Assembly (NCBI RefSeq): GCF_001418655.1
Contig: NZ_LIQZ01000099.1
Coordinates: forward strand, 1 to 33,319
Length of the DNA stretch: 33,319 nt
Direction of reading: 5' to 3'
From: Streptomyces phaeochromogenes
GTDB taxonomy: Bacteria; Actinomycetota; Actinomycetes; Streptomycetales; Streptomycetaceae
Made by a program: the position numbers and the translations under genes. The notes under the pieces are model-generated. The model did not search any database. It worked only from the letters and a program-made list of their open reading frames with translations, and had not been told where the DNA came from. Positions 14,386 to 22,704 of the stretch are shown here, piece after piece. Position 1 is the first letter of the stretch, and each line of letters opens with the position of its first letter.

Positions 14386-15779
14386 GCGACACCGCCACCC
14401 CGGCGGGTCTCGACCCGGCCACCCTCACCGACGTGCTGAGGGTGGCCGGCGCCGACGACTTCGACCGCTGGGAGGAACAGATCCGCCGCACCGGCGGCTG
14501 CTCCGACCCCATCCGCCTCACCGGCGCCACGAAGACGATCGATCCGACGACCAAGACCGTCCTGCACGCGTACACGACCGAACACGAGCCGGGCGGCATG
14601 CTCCGCATCGCCTGCGGCAACCGCCGCGCCTCGCGCTGCCCGTCCTGCGCCTGGACCTACGCCGGCGACACCTACCACCTCATCCGCGCCGGACTCGTCG
14701 GAGACCCGGCCAAGGGCACCCCGCACACCGTGCGCAATCACCCCCGGGTCTTCGCCACCCTCACCGCCCCCTCGTTCGGACCCGTCCACAACCGCCCGGC
14801 GAACCGGCCCTGCCGCTGCGGTGCACGGCACGCCGACGATGCCCGGGAACTCGGCACCCCGCTCGATCCGATGACGTACGACTACGCCGGCGCGGTGCTG
14901 TGGAACAACCACGCCTCCGACCTGTGGCGCTACTTCACGATCTACCTCCGCCGCGAGGTCGCCAAGCGGGCCGGCCTCACGCAGAAAGACGCCCGGGAAC
15001 AGTCCCGGCTGTCGTTCGGGAAGGTCGCGGAGTACCAGAAGCGCGGAGCCGTGCACTTCCACGCGGTGATCCGCTTCGACGGACCGGATGGGCCCGACTC
15101 CCCGCCCCCGCACTGGGCAAGCATCGCTTTACTCACCGACGCGATCCACACCGCTGCTGCTCGCGTCGCGGTCGACGTCCCGCCCGCTGGGGATGAGCCG
15201 GCCCGCACCCTGCGGTGGGGCACACAGCTCGACGTGCAGCCGATCGGCGCGTTCGGCAACGGCGAAGACCTCACCGAACAGGCCGTCGCCTCCTACGTCG
15301 CCAAGTACGCCACCAAAGCCGCCGAGACCACCGGCACCGTCGACCGCCGGATCGGCAACAAGGAAGCACTCGTCCTCCTCGGCGTGCCCGACCATCCTCG
15401 CCGGCTGATCGAAGCCTGCTTGGACCTGCACGCCCTCTACCCGGAACGGAAGCTCCGGGACTGGGCTCACATGCTCGGCTTCCGCGGCCACTTCTCCACC
15501 AAATCCCGCCGCTACTCGACCACCCTCGGCGCCCTCCGACAGGTCCGCGCCGACTATCGCGCAGCCCAGCAACGCGAAGCGCTCGGCCTGCCCGACCCCG
15601 ACGACAACCCGGAGGCGACCACCCTCGTGCTCTCCCACTGGACCTATGCCGGCCATGGCTACACCCCCGGTGAATCCTGGTTCGCGGCCAACATCCACAG
15701 GGACATCCAACTCAACCGCGAGACCGCGCGCGAAGCCTTGGCCGGTATGTCGGATCTTGAGACGGTGGGGGAGTGGTGA
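14382..15779 (+). CDS. repSA: Rolling-circle replication initiator (RepSA-like)
   Basis: This 465-residue protein starts at GTG14382 (GTGA overlap with the methylase). It has an N-terminal Cys cluster (CGNRRASRCPSCAW), the HUH metal-binding motif GAVHFHAVIRF with H225 and H227, and the catalytic motif SYVAKYATKA with Tyr305 (or Tyr309) as nicking residue. This is the layout of actinomycete AICE and plasmid initiators that nick the double-strand origin, usually inside or beside rep. It is followed by xis and int in the order rep-xis-int seen in pSAM2. Confidence 0.92.
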   Translation: MSDTATPAGLDPATLTDVLRVAGADDFDRWEEQIRRTGGCSDPIRLTGATKTIDPTTKTVLHAYTTEHEPGGMLRIACGNRRASRCPSCAWTYAGDTYHLIRAGLVGDPAKGTPHTVRNHPRVFATLTAPSFGPVHNRPANRPCRCGARHADDARELGTPLDPMTYDYAGAVLWNNHASDLWRYFTIYLRREVAKRAGLTQKDAREQSRLSFGKVAEYQKRGAVHFHAVIRFDGPDGPDSPPPHWASIALLTDAIHTAAARVAVDVPPAGDEPARTLRWGTQLDVQPIGAFGNGEDLTEQAVASYVAKYATKAAETTGTVDRRIGNKEALVLLGVPDHPRRLIEACLDLHALYPERKLRDWAHMLGFRGHFSTKSRRYSTTLGALRQVRADYRAAQQREALGLPDPDDNPEATTLVLSHWTYAGHGYTPGESWFAANIHRDIQLNRETAREALAGMSDLETVGEW

Positions 15780-15991
15780 CCATGGATCGACTGCTCACCG
15801 TGAAGCAGGTCGCCGAAGTGCTCGGCACGGGTGTCCGCTTTCCCCGGCGTCTGATCGAAGAGCGCCGCATCACCTTCGTAAAGGTGGGCCGAAACGTCCG
15901 TATCGCGGAAAGCGTGCTGGCTGACTACATCGCGGAGCACACCGTTCAGCCGGTGTCCGTTCGGCCTGGCACGCTGAGGAGGGTTGCCTGA
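15776..15991 (+). CDS. xis: Excisionase (Xis), MerR-like HTH
   Basis: This 71-residue protein is a winged helix-turn-helix of the excisionase type (LLTVKQVAEVLGTG, IEERRITFVKVGRNVRIAESVLADYI). GTG15776 overlaps the rep stop; ATG15782 is equally possible. Its stop overlaps the int start (TGATG). It would bend DNA at att arm sites to direct Int toward excision. Confidence 0.9.
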   Translation: MTMDRLLTVKQVAEVLGTGVRFPRRLIEERRITFVKVGRNVRIAESVLADYIAEHTVQPVSVRPGTLRRVA

Positions 15992-17115
15992 TGGCGAACA
16001 ACCAGGGTAGGCGTCGCCGGTTCGGCTCCGTCCGTCAGCTCAAGTCAGGTCGCTGGCAGGCTCGTTACCGCGATCCGAACACGGGCCAGCTCCGCAGCGC
16101 AGAGGAGACGTACGCGACCAAGACAGATGCGGACGTCGCGCTGACTCACATCGAGGCGGACATCACACGTGGTCGGTGGTCCGATCCCGATGCGGGCAAA
16201 GTCCACTTCGGTGAGTACGCCACGGCGTGGCTCAAAGATCGCAAGCTGGCTGCCCGTTCGAGGGAGCGGCACGAGTCGGTGATCCGGCTGCATCTGCTGC
16301 CGACCTTCGGTGAGCGTCCGCTGTCCTCGATCACGACGGGACAGGTCCGGTCCTGGCGCACGGCGTGCCTCACGCGGACCGGTGAAGCGACCGTGGTCAA
16401 GGCGTACCAGATCATGCGCGCGATCCTGAATACGGCCGTTGACGATGAGCTGATCCGCCGCAACCCGTGCCGGATCAAGGGTGCCGACCGCTACGACGTC
16501 CCTGAGCGTCCGACCCTCACGGTGGCTGAGGTGTTCGCCGTGGCTGACGCGATCGCGCCGCGCTACCGGCTGCTCGTCCTCCTGGCCGCGTTCACCGGCC
16601 TGCGCTTCGGAGAGCTGGCATCGCTGCGCCGGCGGGATGTCGACTCGGAGAATTCCGCGCTCATGGTCCGCCGCTCACAGGCAGAAATGCAGACCGGAGC
16701 GCTCTTCGACAAGGCGCCCAAGTCGGATGCAGGGATCCGGCCGGTGGCCTTCCCGACCGAACTCCTGCCGGACGTGAAACGCCACCTCGACGGCTTCGCC
16801 GGATCCGGCCGTGATGGTCACGTCTTCCTCGGTCCCCAGGGCGGACGGCTGCGCCGAAGCAACTTCCGGGACGACTGGATCAAGGCGCGGACAACGGCGC
16901 GCATCACCGCAGACGTGCACTTCCACGATCTCCGGCACACAGGGAACACCCTCGCCGCGTCGGGGGCGAGCCTGCGTGAGTTGATGACCAGGATGGGTCA
17001 TAGCACGCCCCGGGCAGCGCTGATTTATCAGCACGTGGTCAGCGGCCGTGACCGTGAGATCGCGGATCACCTCGGCTCGATGATCCGCAAGACGCGGGGC
17101 GATGTGGATTCCTAG
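15991..17115 (+). CDS. int: Tyrosine integrase of the AICE
   Basis: This 374-residue tyrosine recombinase has an N-terminal arm-binding domain (RRFGSVRQLKSGRWQARYRD), a SAM-like core-binding domain, and a catalytic domain with R205 (FTGLRFGEL), H312-x-x-R315 (HDLRHT), H337 (MGHS) and nucleophile Tyr346 (ALIYQH). It starts inside the xis stop codon and ends 89 bp from the att core at 17204, the usual place for an integrase using a tRNA 3' end. Confidence 0.95.
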   Translation: MANNQGRRRRFGSVRQLKSGRWQARYRDPNTGQLRSAEETYATKTDADVALTHIEADITRGRWSDPDAGKVHFGEYATAWLKDRKLAARSRERHESVIRLHLLPTFGERPLSSITTGQVRSWRTACLTRTGEATVVKAYQIMRAILNTAVDDELIRRNPCRIKGADRYDVPERPTLTVAEVFAVADAIAPRYRLLVLLAAFTGLRFGELASLRRRDVDSENSALMVRRSQAEMQTGALFDKAPKSDAGIRPVAFPTELLPDVKRHLDGFAGSGRDGHVFLGPQGGRLRRSNFRDDWIKARTTARITADVHFHDLRHTGNTLAASGASLRELMTRMGHSTPRAALIYQHVVSGRDREIADHLGSMIRKTRGDVDS

Positions 17116-17123
17116 GCGACTTT

Positions 17124-17143
17124 GTGGCACGGGCGTGGCACGG
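17124..17143 (+). promoter_or_regulatory. Direct pair of GTGGCACGG (possible right arm sites)
   Basis: gtggcacgg occurs at 17124-17132 and 17135-17143, 11 bp apart, between int and the att core. The same spaced pair is at the left side (6504-6525). Probable integrase or Xis arm sites. Confidence 0.5.
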
Positions 17144-17157
17144 CCGTGATCATACGA

Positions 17158-17198
17158 AAGGGCCAGTTCGAGAGGATCAAGCCTCTGAACTGGCCCTT
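17158..17198. terminator. Bidirectional terminator between int and att
   Basis: A long inverted repeat: aagggccagttc pairs with gaactggccctt, extended by agagg/cctct with one bulge. It ends int transcription on the plus strand. When this copy was tRNA-proximal it could also terminate tRNA-Arg on the minus strand. Confidence 0.75.
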
Positions 17199-17203
17199 AG
17201 TCG

Positions 17204-17248
17204 TGTGCCCCCGGCAGGATTCGAACCTGCGACACCCGCTTTAGGAGT
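17204..17248 (-). other. att core copy 2
   Basis: These 45 bp are identical to 5596-5640 and, over 44 bp, to the tRNA-Arg 3' part. It is the shared junction: right end of the AICE and left end of the second element. Confidence 0.93.
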
Positions 17249-17356
17249 CCGTTAGAGGGGTGCCTGTGACGTGCGTCGATGGTCGCACAGGGCTGCTGAC
17301 CTGCGGGTTTGGGTGATTTGGTATCAGCCCGTATTAGTCCGCATCGGTGTCTCGTG

Positions 17357-17374
17357 TGTACGGGATGTGTACTG
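17357..17374 (+). promoter_or_regulatory. Candidate Int arm site, left end of second element
   Basis: tgtac-ggg-atgtgtactg matches tgtac-aaa-atgtgtactg at 33099-33116 in 15 of 18 positions, differing only in the 3-base spacer. A pair at the two ends of one element fits integrase arm binding. Confidence 0.55.
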
Positions 17375-17383
17375 CCAGGGGTG

Positions 17384-17412
17384 TTGCACGTAAGCACCGC
17401 ATGTTGTTAACT
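17384..17412 (+). promoter_or_regulatory. Promoter of the second element's plus-strand operon
   Basis: -35 TTGCAC (17384-17389), 17-bp spacer, -10 TTAACT (17407-17412). It reads into the operon starting at 17505. The leader between them can fold (ggcccc ... ccggtg ... caccgg ... ggggcc, ~17433-17473), a possible attenuator. Confidence 0.55.
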
Positions 17413-17504
17413 GGCACCAGCTCCTGATGAAGGAGCGGCCCCAACCCGGTGTGTCACCACCGGCAAGGGGCCTACGGAAACCCTGCTCACACAGGAGAAC
17501 CGCT

Positions 17505-17837
17505 ATGGCTCAGGTTGCCACATGCAAGCCCACCGCCGACCACGTTCTGAACACCCCGCTTGAGGACCTGCTCGCGGAGTTCGACATCGAGCTGACCTTC
17601 TGGGCGGTCGACGAGCCGGACTTCACCGGCGTCGCGGTCGTCAAGCGGGACCAGGTCCGCTTCATCCTCCCCGAGGGCCGTTGCGACGCCGAGCGCGAGA
17701 TCGTCGTGCGGGCCATGCTCGGCCAGACCTTGCACGTCGACCTTCCCGACCTGCCGGAGCCCTTCCAGCTGTCGGAGTTCGACACCGACGGCAACCCGCA
17801 CCTCGTCAACCCGAAGCCGCGGGGGGGTCAGGCGTGA
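17505..17837 (+). CDS. Hypothetical protein, first gene of transfer operon
   Basis: This 110-residue acidic protein starts at ATG17505 after CAGGAGA. No known domain is recognised. The middle resembles alternating strands and a helix (LAEFDIELTFWAVDEPDFTGVAVV, then QVRFILPEG and a helix EREIVVRAMLG). The stop overlaps the next start (GTGA). Being first in the operon, it could be a small regulator; unknown. Confidence 0.65.
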   Translation: MAQVATCKPTADHVLNTPLEDLLAEFDIELTFWAVDEPDFTGVAVVKRDQVRFILPEGRCDAEREIVVRAMLGQTLHVDLPDLPEPFQLSEFDTDGNPHLVNPKPRGGQA

Positions 17838-18646
17838 GCAACGAGGACGAGCGCGCGCAGAAGTTCGTTGAGCGCCACTTCCCGGTGACCGCCGCGTTCC
17901 TCGCCGCCGAGCGCGGCGAGGGCCCGGCCCCGGTGTACGGGCCGACCGGGCTGCAGAACGCCCACGACGACCAGCCCGAGCCGTATGTGACGGTCCGCGT
18001 CGACTATCGCGTGTCGCGGTTCGAACTGTTCGCGGCGCTCGCGGCCGGCTACGCCACGTCGAACGAAATGCAGGACCCGGACGGCATGACCGTCCAGCAG
18101 ATCCGCTACGACGTCGAGGCGCAGCTGTCTCTCATGTCGTGGCGGGACATGGAAGACCTCGTCGAGTCGGTCGCCGGACAGATCGAGCAGGGCGAACACC
18201 CGGAGCAGATGCAGGCCCTGAAGCGGGCCATGGACCGGGCGTATCCGGTCGCGCCTGCACCGGTCCGGCCGTCCCGTACCGGAGGCGACACCGTCACGGT
18301 CGACACCGTTGACCACGGCCCGGTGACGCTCGATGAGCCGTTCTGGTGCCTCGGTGTGCATCCTGCCGAGGCGTACCGGGAGGACATCGTCCATGAGGGC
18401 GAGGAGTCTCCGCTCCTGGTCGACACGGCGTGTCACGGGCAGGTTCGTATCGCGGTCGCCTCGCTGGTGCAGCGGCCGTTCTCGCCCACCGACGCGAGTG
18501 TTTCGGTGGCGGTCGAGTTCGACGAGCAGCACGAGTACGACGTGGCCGGCCTCTCCGACCTGGCCGACAACCTCGTCGCCTACGCGGTCGGTCCGCTCCA
18601 TCAGTTGATCGAGCGTCTCACGCTGCTCGAAGGAGACGAGTCGTGA
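17834..18646 (+). CDS. Hypothetical protein with C-terminal DUF6907-like part
   Basis: This 270-residue protein starts at GTG17834 (GTGA overlap). The first ~140 residues are helical and unrecognised. The last ~110 residues (PFWCLGVHP, then EDIVHEGEESPLLVD, ACHGQVRIAVASLVQRPFS, VAVEFDEQHEY) look like the DUF6907 family of actinomycete phage and plasmid proteins, a small beta domain with a conserved W-C and H-E-G motif. No catalytic role is known. Its stop overlaps the sigma-like gene (GTGA). Confidence 0.65.
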   Translation: MSNEDERAQKFVERHFPVTAAFLAAERGEGPAPVYGPTGLQNAHDDQPEPYVTVRVDYRVSRFELFAALAAGYATSNEMQDPDGMTVQQIRYDVEAQLSLMSWRDMEDLVESVAGQIEQGEHPEQMQALKRAMDRAYPVAPAPVRPSRTGGDTVTVDTVDHGPVTLDEPFWCLGVHPAEAYREDIVHEGEESPLLVDTACHGQVRIAVASLVQRPFSPTDASVSVAVEFDEQHEYDVAGLSDLADNLVAYAVGPLHQLIERLTLLEGDES

Positions 18647-19452
18647 ACGCCACCATCGAGGAGCAGTTCGCCGACATCTACCGCAACTACTACGGGCAGC
18701 TGGTCCTGTGGCTGAGGTACCGCCTGCCGGCGAGTCTCAGCAGCCAGGCCGAGGACTTCGCGCAGGAAGCCTGCGTGAGCCTTCTCCAGTACTTGCGCAA
18801 GGGCAAGTCGGTGCAGGCTCCGGGCGGTCTGCTGCGGAAGATGGCGCAGCGGAGGGTCTGGGAGCAGCAGGCGTTGCACTCCAGTCAGCATTCGTTCGTC
18901 ACGGACCTGAACGATCCGGCGTCCGTGGCCCTGGACGGCCTCAAGGCGCACCGGTACGCGGCGGGTGACCCGATGCTGGCGATGATTGCCGCGGAGCTGG
19001 AGACCGCGCACGAGCGGATGGAAGAGGCATCCCAGCGGTGGCGGGCGCTTCACCGCAAGGTCTCGTCTCTGCGGCCCCGTGGTGCCCCGTCCACTGACCC
19101 GGCGCGGGTCGCGCGGACTGAGGCGCGCATCGTTGATGCCCGTCTGCAGCGCGATGAGGCCCTGGTCGAGTTACAGGAAGCCTGCCGTGTCGTCGGCCAG
19201 CTGCGAGGTGAGCTGGAGTGCGCCGGGGGCGGCAGCTGGCGGTCGTGCAGTGGCTGGCCGCCAGCCCGCTACATGGGCGGCAAGCGGCTCGACGGTGTCG
19301 CCTCCGACCCGACAGCCAAGCACTGCTCGTTCGGGCACCGACTCGACGACTTGGAGCGGGTGAGCTTCCTCGCGGACGGCACCCGTACCTGCCGCGACTG
19401 CTCGAACGCCAAGGGCTCGAAGAAGTCCGCTTCCCTCACCCCTTCTATCTAG
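18643..19452 (+). CDS. Sigma-70 region-2-like protein lacking region 4, zinc-ribbon C-terminus
   Basis: This is a 269-residue protein. Residues 5-75 match ECF sigma region 2 (FADIYRNYYGQLVLWLRYRL, AEDFAQEACVSLLQYL, GGLLRKMAQRRVWEQ), the part that binds core polymerase and the -10 element. No sigma region 4 follows. Instead there is a charged coiled-coil-like stretch (~110-195) and a C-terminal Cys/His cluster (CSFGHRLDDL, CRDCSNAKG). It may be a divergent sigma factor or a protein reusing the region-2 fold. A frameshift near 19230-19260 (a Gly/Ser/Trp-rich segment) cannot be excluded. It sits between GTGA-coupled neighbours. Confidence 0.7.
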   Translation: MNATIEEQFADIYRNYYGQLVLWLRYRLPASLSSQAEDFAQEACVSLLQYLRKGKSVQAPGGLLRKMAQRRVWEQQALHSSQHSFVTDLNDPASVALDGLKAHRYAAGDPMLAMIAAELETAHERMEEASQRWRALHRKVSSLRPRGAPSTDPARVARTEARIVDARLQRDEALVELQEACRVVGQLRGELECAGGGSWRSCSGWPPARYMGGKRLDGVASDPTAKHCSFGHRLDDLERVSFLADGTRTCRDCSNAKGSKKSASLTPSI

Positions 19453-19460
19453 GAGACCCC

Positions 19461-20351
19461 GTGAAGTTCCGTACCGAGACCCGTAGAAAGCCCGTCGAGC
19501 ACACCGTCGGCGGCATCACGCACACGGTCGACAAGCCGTACCAGGTGCGGACTCCGGTCCTGCCGGCCGACTGGGATTCCCGCGCCATCAAGGCCGCGTC
19601 CAGCCTGGTCCTGGCGCTCACCCTGGTCGCCGTCGTCTGGTCGACGATCAGCATCGGCAGCCTGCTGCAGGGCGGATCCGGATATGCGGCAGCGGCCGTG
19701 TTCGATGTGTCCTGGGTGACGGTGCTGTTGCTGGAGTGGATGGCCCGCTTCGACCCCGGCAAGCGCGAGTTCGCCCGGAACCTGGGCTTCGTCCTCGTCG
19801 GCGTCACCGCGGGCGCCATCTTCTGGCATGGCATGCTGCTCGGCTCCGTCGCCATGGCGGTCGTGGGTGCCGCGGTGTCGGTCATCGCGAAGGCGCTGTG
19901 GATGGCGATCTTCAAGCACGTCGAGAAGCCTCTGTCCGACGCCGACCGGCAGTGGGTCGACGCCGAGATCTCCAAGGCGAACGCGAAGCTGGCCGTGGCC
20001 GGTGTGCGTCGTCGGGTGGCGGTCGCCGAGGTGCAAGCCCGTGCGGAGATCCTCGCCGCCGAGCGGCTGCTGAACGAGCTGGACGACCAGGCGAACACGG
20101 CCGAACAGATCACTGTGGATGTTATCCACGGCGAGAAGGACCTTCCCCCTCTGACCAGCCCGAACAAGGTTCGCGAGCCTGCCGAGCCGCTGCCGTCCAT
20201 CACCGAGTTGGCCCGCGCACAAGTCACGGCCGGCGCCTCCAACAAGGAAGCCGCCGAGGAGATCCTCCGCGTCCGGCCCGACGCCAAGCCCGAGTCCGTA
20301 CAGGCGACCGTCCGCCGAGAGGCCCGCCGGATCAACGGCCCATACCTGTAG
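19461..20351 (+). CDS. SpdB-like membrane protein
   Basis: This 296-residue protein starts at GTG19461 after TAGGAGA. Four hydrophobic segments occupy ~residues 45-150 (AASSLVLALTLVAVVWSTI, AAAAVFDVSWVTVLLLEWM, FVLVGVTAGAIFWHGMLL, AVVGAAVSVIAKALWM). A helical cytoplasmic part with coiled-coil character (~165-225) and a C-terminal small helical domain (ITELARAQVTAGASNKEAAE) follow. This matches the membrane Spd/DUF2637-like group of Streptomyces elements, expected to act with the TraB-like protein encoded just downstream. Confidence 0.75.
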   Translation: MKFRTETRRKPVEHTVGGITHTVDKPYQVRTPVLPADWDSRAIKAASSLVLALTLVAVVWSTISIGSLLQGGSGYAAAAVFDVSWVTVLLLEWMARFDPGKREFARNLGFVLVGVTAGAIFWHGMLLGSVAMAVVGAAVSVIAKALWMAIFKHVEKPLSDADRQWVDAEISKANAKLAVAGVRRRVAVAEVQARAEILAAERLLNELDDQANTAEQITVDVIHGEKDLPPLTSPNKVREPAEPLPSITELARAQVTAGASNKEAAEEILRVRPDAKPESVQATVRREARRINGPYL

Positions 20352-20357
20352 CCCCGC

Positions 20358-20402
20358 CCCGGGGGCGGCCACGCAACCGCCAAGAAGCCGGCCACCCCCG
20401 GG
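20358..20402 (+). terminator. 13-bp hairpin between SpdB-like and traB genes
   Basis: Arms 20358-20370 and 20390-20402 pair with one mismatch. Because the downstream gene must still be expressed, it is more likely an attenuator or mRNA-stabilising hairpin than a full terminator. A comparable hairpin sits after the SpdB-like gene of the other element (13238). Confidence 0.55.
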
Positions 20403-20438
20403 CCTCCCATCCCTCCGCAGAGAGAAGGAACTCCCAGC

Positions 20439-22556
20439 ATGACGGACATCAGCAGCCGTCCGACCGTCGAGGTAGAGAAGGCACCCGAACCGGTGTCGCT
20501 GACCAAGCCCGAACCGGTCGCTGAACAGGCCGAACACAGTTCGGTACGCCCCCGGCGCCGGGTACGCATTGACCACCTTCGCCGGGCCGTCGTCGAGACC
20601 CGCAGCAACCCCGCCTACCGGTGGACCGTCCGCCACGGTTCCTATGTCGTGGGCGGTACCCGCATCCTCACCCGACGCACCTGGGACGCCCGCACGACCG
20701 CCCGGCACGAGCGCTTCATGCGCATCGCCGAAGCCTCCGGCAACGAGGAGACCGCCCGCGACTGGGAGCAGCGCGCGTACATCTTCCGCATGGCTCGGCA
20801 CCGCCGCCGGATGGAGCTCCTGCAGCTGGCCATCAACGCCCCGAAGGCCATCGCCATGGGCGCGGCCGGCGGGGCGGGCATCCTGCTGATGCTCGGCATC
20901 ATGCTGGCGTGGGCGAACCACGACGTCTCCGACGTTCTGACACCCATCCGGACCGTAGTGGAGCTGGTCGGCTGGGCTGCGTTCATCGCAGGCGTCATCT
21001 GGGATCCGCTGCTCGCGTCGCTGCCGTTCCTCGCTGTCGCCGGAGTGTGGGCGGTCGGCCGGAACCAGAAGACTGCCCCCACGTGGGCGCTGCCCGTCGA
21101 CGGTGATGCGCGGGACGTCGTGCCCGACGAGAACGCCATCATGCGCGCTCTGGGCAAGCTCGGCATCCCGCCGCTGAACGCGGCCCTCAAGGAAGGGTGG
21201 AAGCCCCGGTGGGTACAGCCGTCGACCCGTTCCGGGAACGGGTGGCACGCGCAGATGCAGCTCCCCGAGGGCGTACCCGTCGAGATGATCGCCGACAAGA
21301 AGAAGACCCTCGCGCACAACCTGATGCGCAAGCCGATCGAGGTGTGGCCGACCGAGCCGCGCGACCAGGCCGGCGTACTGGACCTGTGGGTCGCAGACCC
21401 CGGCGTCCTCACCAAGCCGGTACCGCCCTGGCCGCTCCTCACGGAGGGAACGACCGACTTCTTCAAGGGTGTGCCCGTCGCGCTCAACGCCCGCGGCGAG
21501 CAGGTCATCGCGCGGCTGATGGCTGCGAACTACCTGATCGCCGGAATCATGGGTTCGGGTAAGTCGTCGCTGGTCGTCGCCCTGCTCCTCGGCGCGATGC
21601 TTGACCCGCTGGTCGAGATCGACGTGCACGTCCTGGCGTACAACAGCGACTACGACCCGATGCGGCCCCGCCTGCGGAGCCTGGTCAAGGGCGACGACAC
21701 CGAGCACGTGGTTGCGGCCATGGACACGCTCCGTGCCCTGGCCGGAGAGGTGTCCCGCCGCGGGCAGGAACTGGAACGCCTCGGCACGGACACCAAGGTC
21801 ACTCGCGAGATGGCGGAACGCGACCCGTCCATGCGGCCCCGGATCGTCGTATTCGACGAGGTCCACGAGCTGTTCGGGCACCCGGAGCACGGCAAGGAAG
21901 CCAAGGAACTGGCGCTGAAGGTCACAAAGAAGGCCAGGAAAACGGCCATCATGCTGATGTGGATCACCCCGGATGCAGATGCAGCCAGCCTGCCGCGCGG
22001 GATCTCCAAGACCGTCTCCCACCGGGTCGCGTTCGCGATCAACGACCACCAGGGAAATGACGCGATCCTCGGCACCGGCATGCACAAGAACGGCTATTCG
22101 GCGACCACCCTCGTCGCAGGTGAAGACGTCGGCACCGCCATGGCCGCGGGCTTCGGGAAGACCCCAGGGCTGATCCGCTCCTACTACGTGCGGAAAGAGG
22201 CAGGCATCGACGAGGTGACCCCGGTCGTCGAGCGGGCGATGAAGGCGTACAAGAACGAGGAGGGCGTGTTCGAGGTGCCCACGTTCGCTCCCGTCGACCC
22301 GCTCGCCGACATCGCGGCCGTCCTCGGACACGAGACGAAGATGCTCACGATGGACATGCTCCGCGGCCTTCAGGACCGCAATCCGGTGGCCTACGGCAGC
22401 TGGTCGTTCCGGGATCTCAAGGCCGTCCTCGACGACGCCGGACACGGCACCTACAAGACCGGCGGCGGCAAGATGCACGTCAGCCTCGACCGGATTCTCG
22501 ACGCCATCGCCGCCCGGGACGACGTCCTCGACGACGAGGGAGGCACTGAAGACTGA
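20439..22556 (+). CDS. TraB-like FtsK/SpoIIIE translocase (membrane-anchored)
   Basis: This 705-residue protein has a basic N-terminal ~130 residues, then membrane segments at ~137-159 and ~174-207. The motor has Walker A GIMGSGKSS (~370-377) and Walker B RIVVFDEVHELF (~468-477). The C-terminal ~60 residues (NPVAYGSWSFRDLKAVLDD, KMHVSLDRILDAI) look like a small winged-helix domain, as in the DNA-recognising end of TraB/FtsK proteins. It is longer than the TraB of the neighbouring AICE and diverged from it. GAGAAGGAA precedes ATG20439. It is expected to pump double-stranded DNA at conjugation. The sequence right after it is a candidate recognition site (22573-22639). Confidence 0.9.
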   Translation: MTDISSRPTVEVEKAPEPVSLTKPEPVAEQAEHSSVRPRRRVRIDHLRRAVVETRSNPAYRWTVRHGSYVVGGTRILTRRTWDARTTARHERFMRIAEASGNEETARDWEQRAYIFRMARHRRRMELLQLAINAPKAIAMGAAGGAGILLMLGIMLAWANHDVSDVLTPIRTVVELVGWAAFIAGVIWDPLLASLPFLAVAGVWAVGRNQKTAPTWALPVDGDARDVVPDENAIMRALGKLGIPPLNAALKEGWKPRWVQPSTRSGNGWHAQMQLPEGVPVEMIADKKKTLAHNLMRKPIEVWPTEPRDQAGVLDLWVADPGVLTKPVPPWPLLTEGTTDFFKGVPVALNARGEQVIARLMAANYLIAGIMGSGKSSLVVALLLGAMLDPLVEIDVHVLAYNSDYDPMRPRLRSLVKGDDTEHVVAAMDTLRALAGEVSRRGQELERLGTDTKVTREMAERDPSMRPRIVVFDEVHELFGHPEHGKEAKELALKVTKKARKTAIMLMWITPDADAASLPRGISKTVSHRVAFAINDHQGNDAILGTGMHKNGYSATTLVAGEDVGTAMAAGFGKTPGLIRSYYVRKEAGIDEVTPVVERAMKAYKNEEGVFEVPTFAPVDPLADIAAVLGHETKMLTMDMLRGLQDRNPVAYGSWSFRDLKAVLDDAGHGTYKTGGGKMHVSLDRILDAIAARDDVLDDEGGTED

Positions 22557-22572
22557 GGGAGATCTCCCTCAC

Positions 22573-22639
22573 CGCCTCCCTCCCTTGCCTCCCTGTACAT
22601 GACCTGCAGAAATGGCCAGTCAGGGAGGCGAGGGAGGCG
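22573..22639. repeat. GGGAGGC(G/A) repeat cluster, candidate clt
   Basis: Four copies of the 8-mer GGGAGGC(G/A): minus strand at 22573-22580 and 22586-22593, plus strand at 22623-22630 and 22632-22639 (9-bp period). The two pairs form an imperfect ~20-bp inverted repeat. The cluster starts 17 bp after the TraB-like stop codon, where Streptomyces clt loci with 8-bp TraB recognition repeats are often found. Confidence 0.5.
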
Positions 22640-22647
22640 GCAGCGAA

Positions 22648-22693
22648 GGGGGAGCCCCACGGCCCGTAACGGGTCTTGGGGCTCCCCCTTTTT
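22648..22693 (+). terminator. 12-bp hairpin with T-tract (convergent terminator)
   Basis: Arms 22648-22659 and 22677-22688 are perfect (12 bp), followed by TTTTT at 22689-22693. It ends the plus-strand transfer operon and lies just past the stop of the opposing tape-measure gene. Confidence 0.85.
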
Positions 22694-22704
22694 GCTTCCC
22701 TCCC

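Larger units (their letters stand above)
5596..17248. mobile_element. pSAM2-type AICE (11.65 kb) integrated at tRNA-Arg
   Basis: It is bounded by identical 45-bp att cores, with Int/Xis at the right edge. It carries the hallmark AICE modules: rolling-circle Rep, Xis, tyrosine integrase, TraB/FtsK translocase and small Spd-like proteins, plus an XRE regulator with a divergent operator. Cargo at the left end is two unknown genes and a repeat protein. All backbone genes appear intact, so the element is probably functional. It differs from pSAM2 itself in lacking recognisable KorSA (GntR) and Pif (Nudix) genes. Confidence 0.88.

Noticed and set aside
19449..22478. 1009-residue open frame on the minus strand
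   Set aside because: It runs antisense to the SpdB-like and TraB-like genes, which have clear motifs and ribosome sites. Long antisense frames are common in GC-rich DNA.
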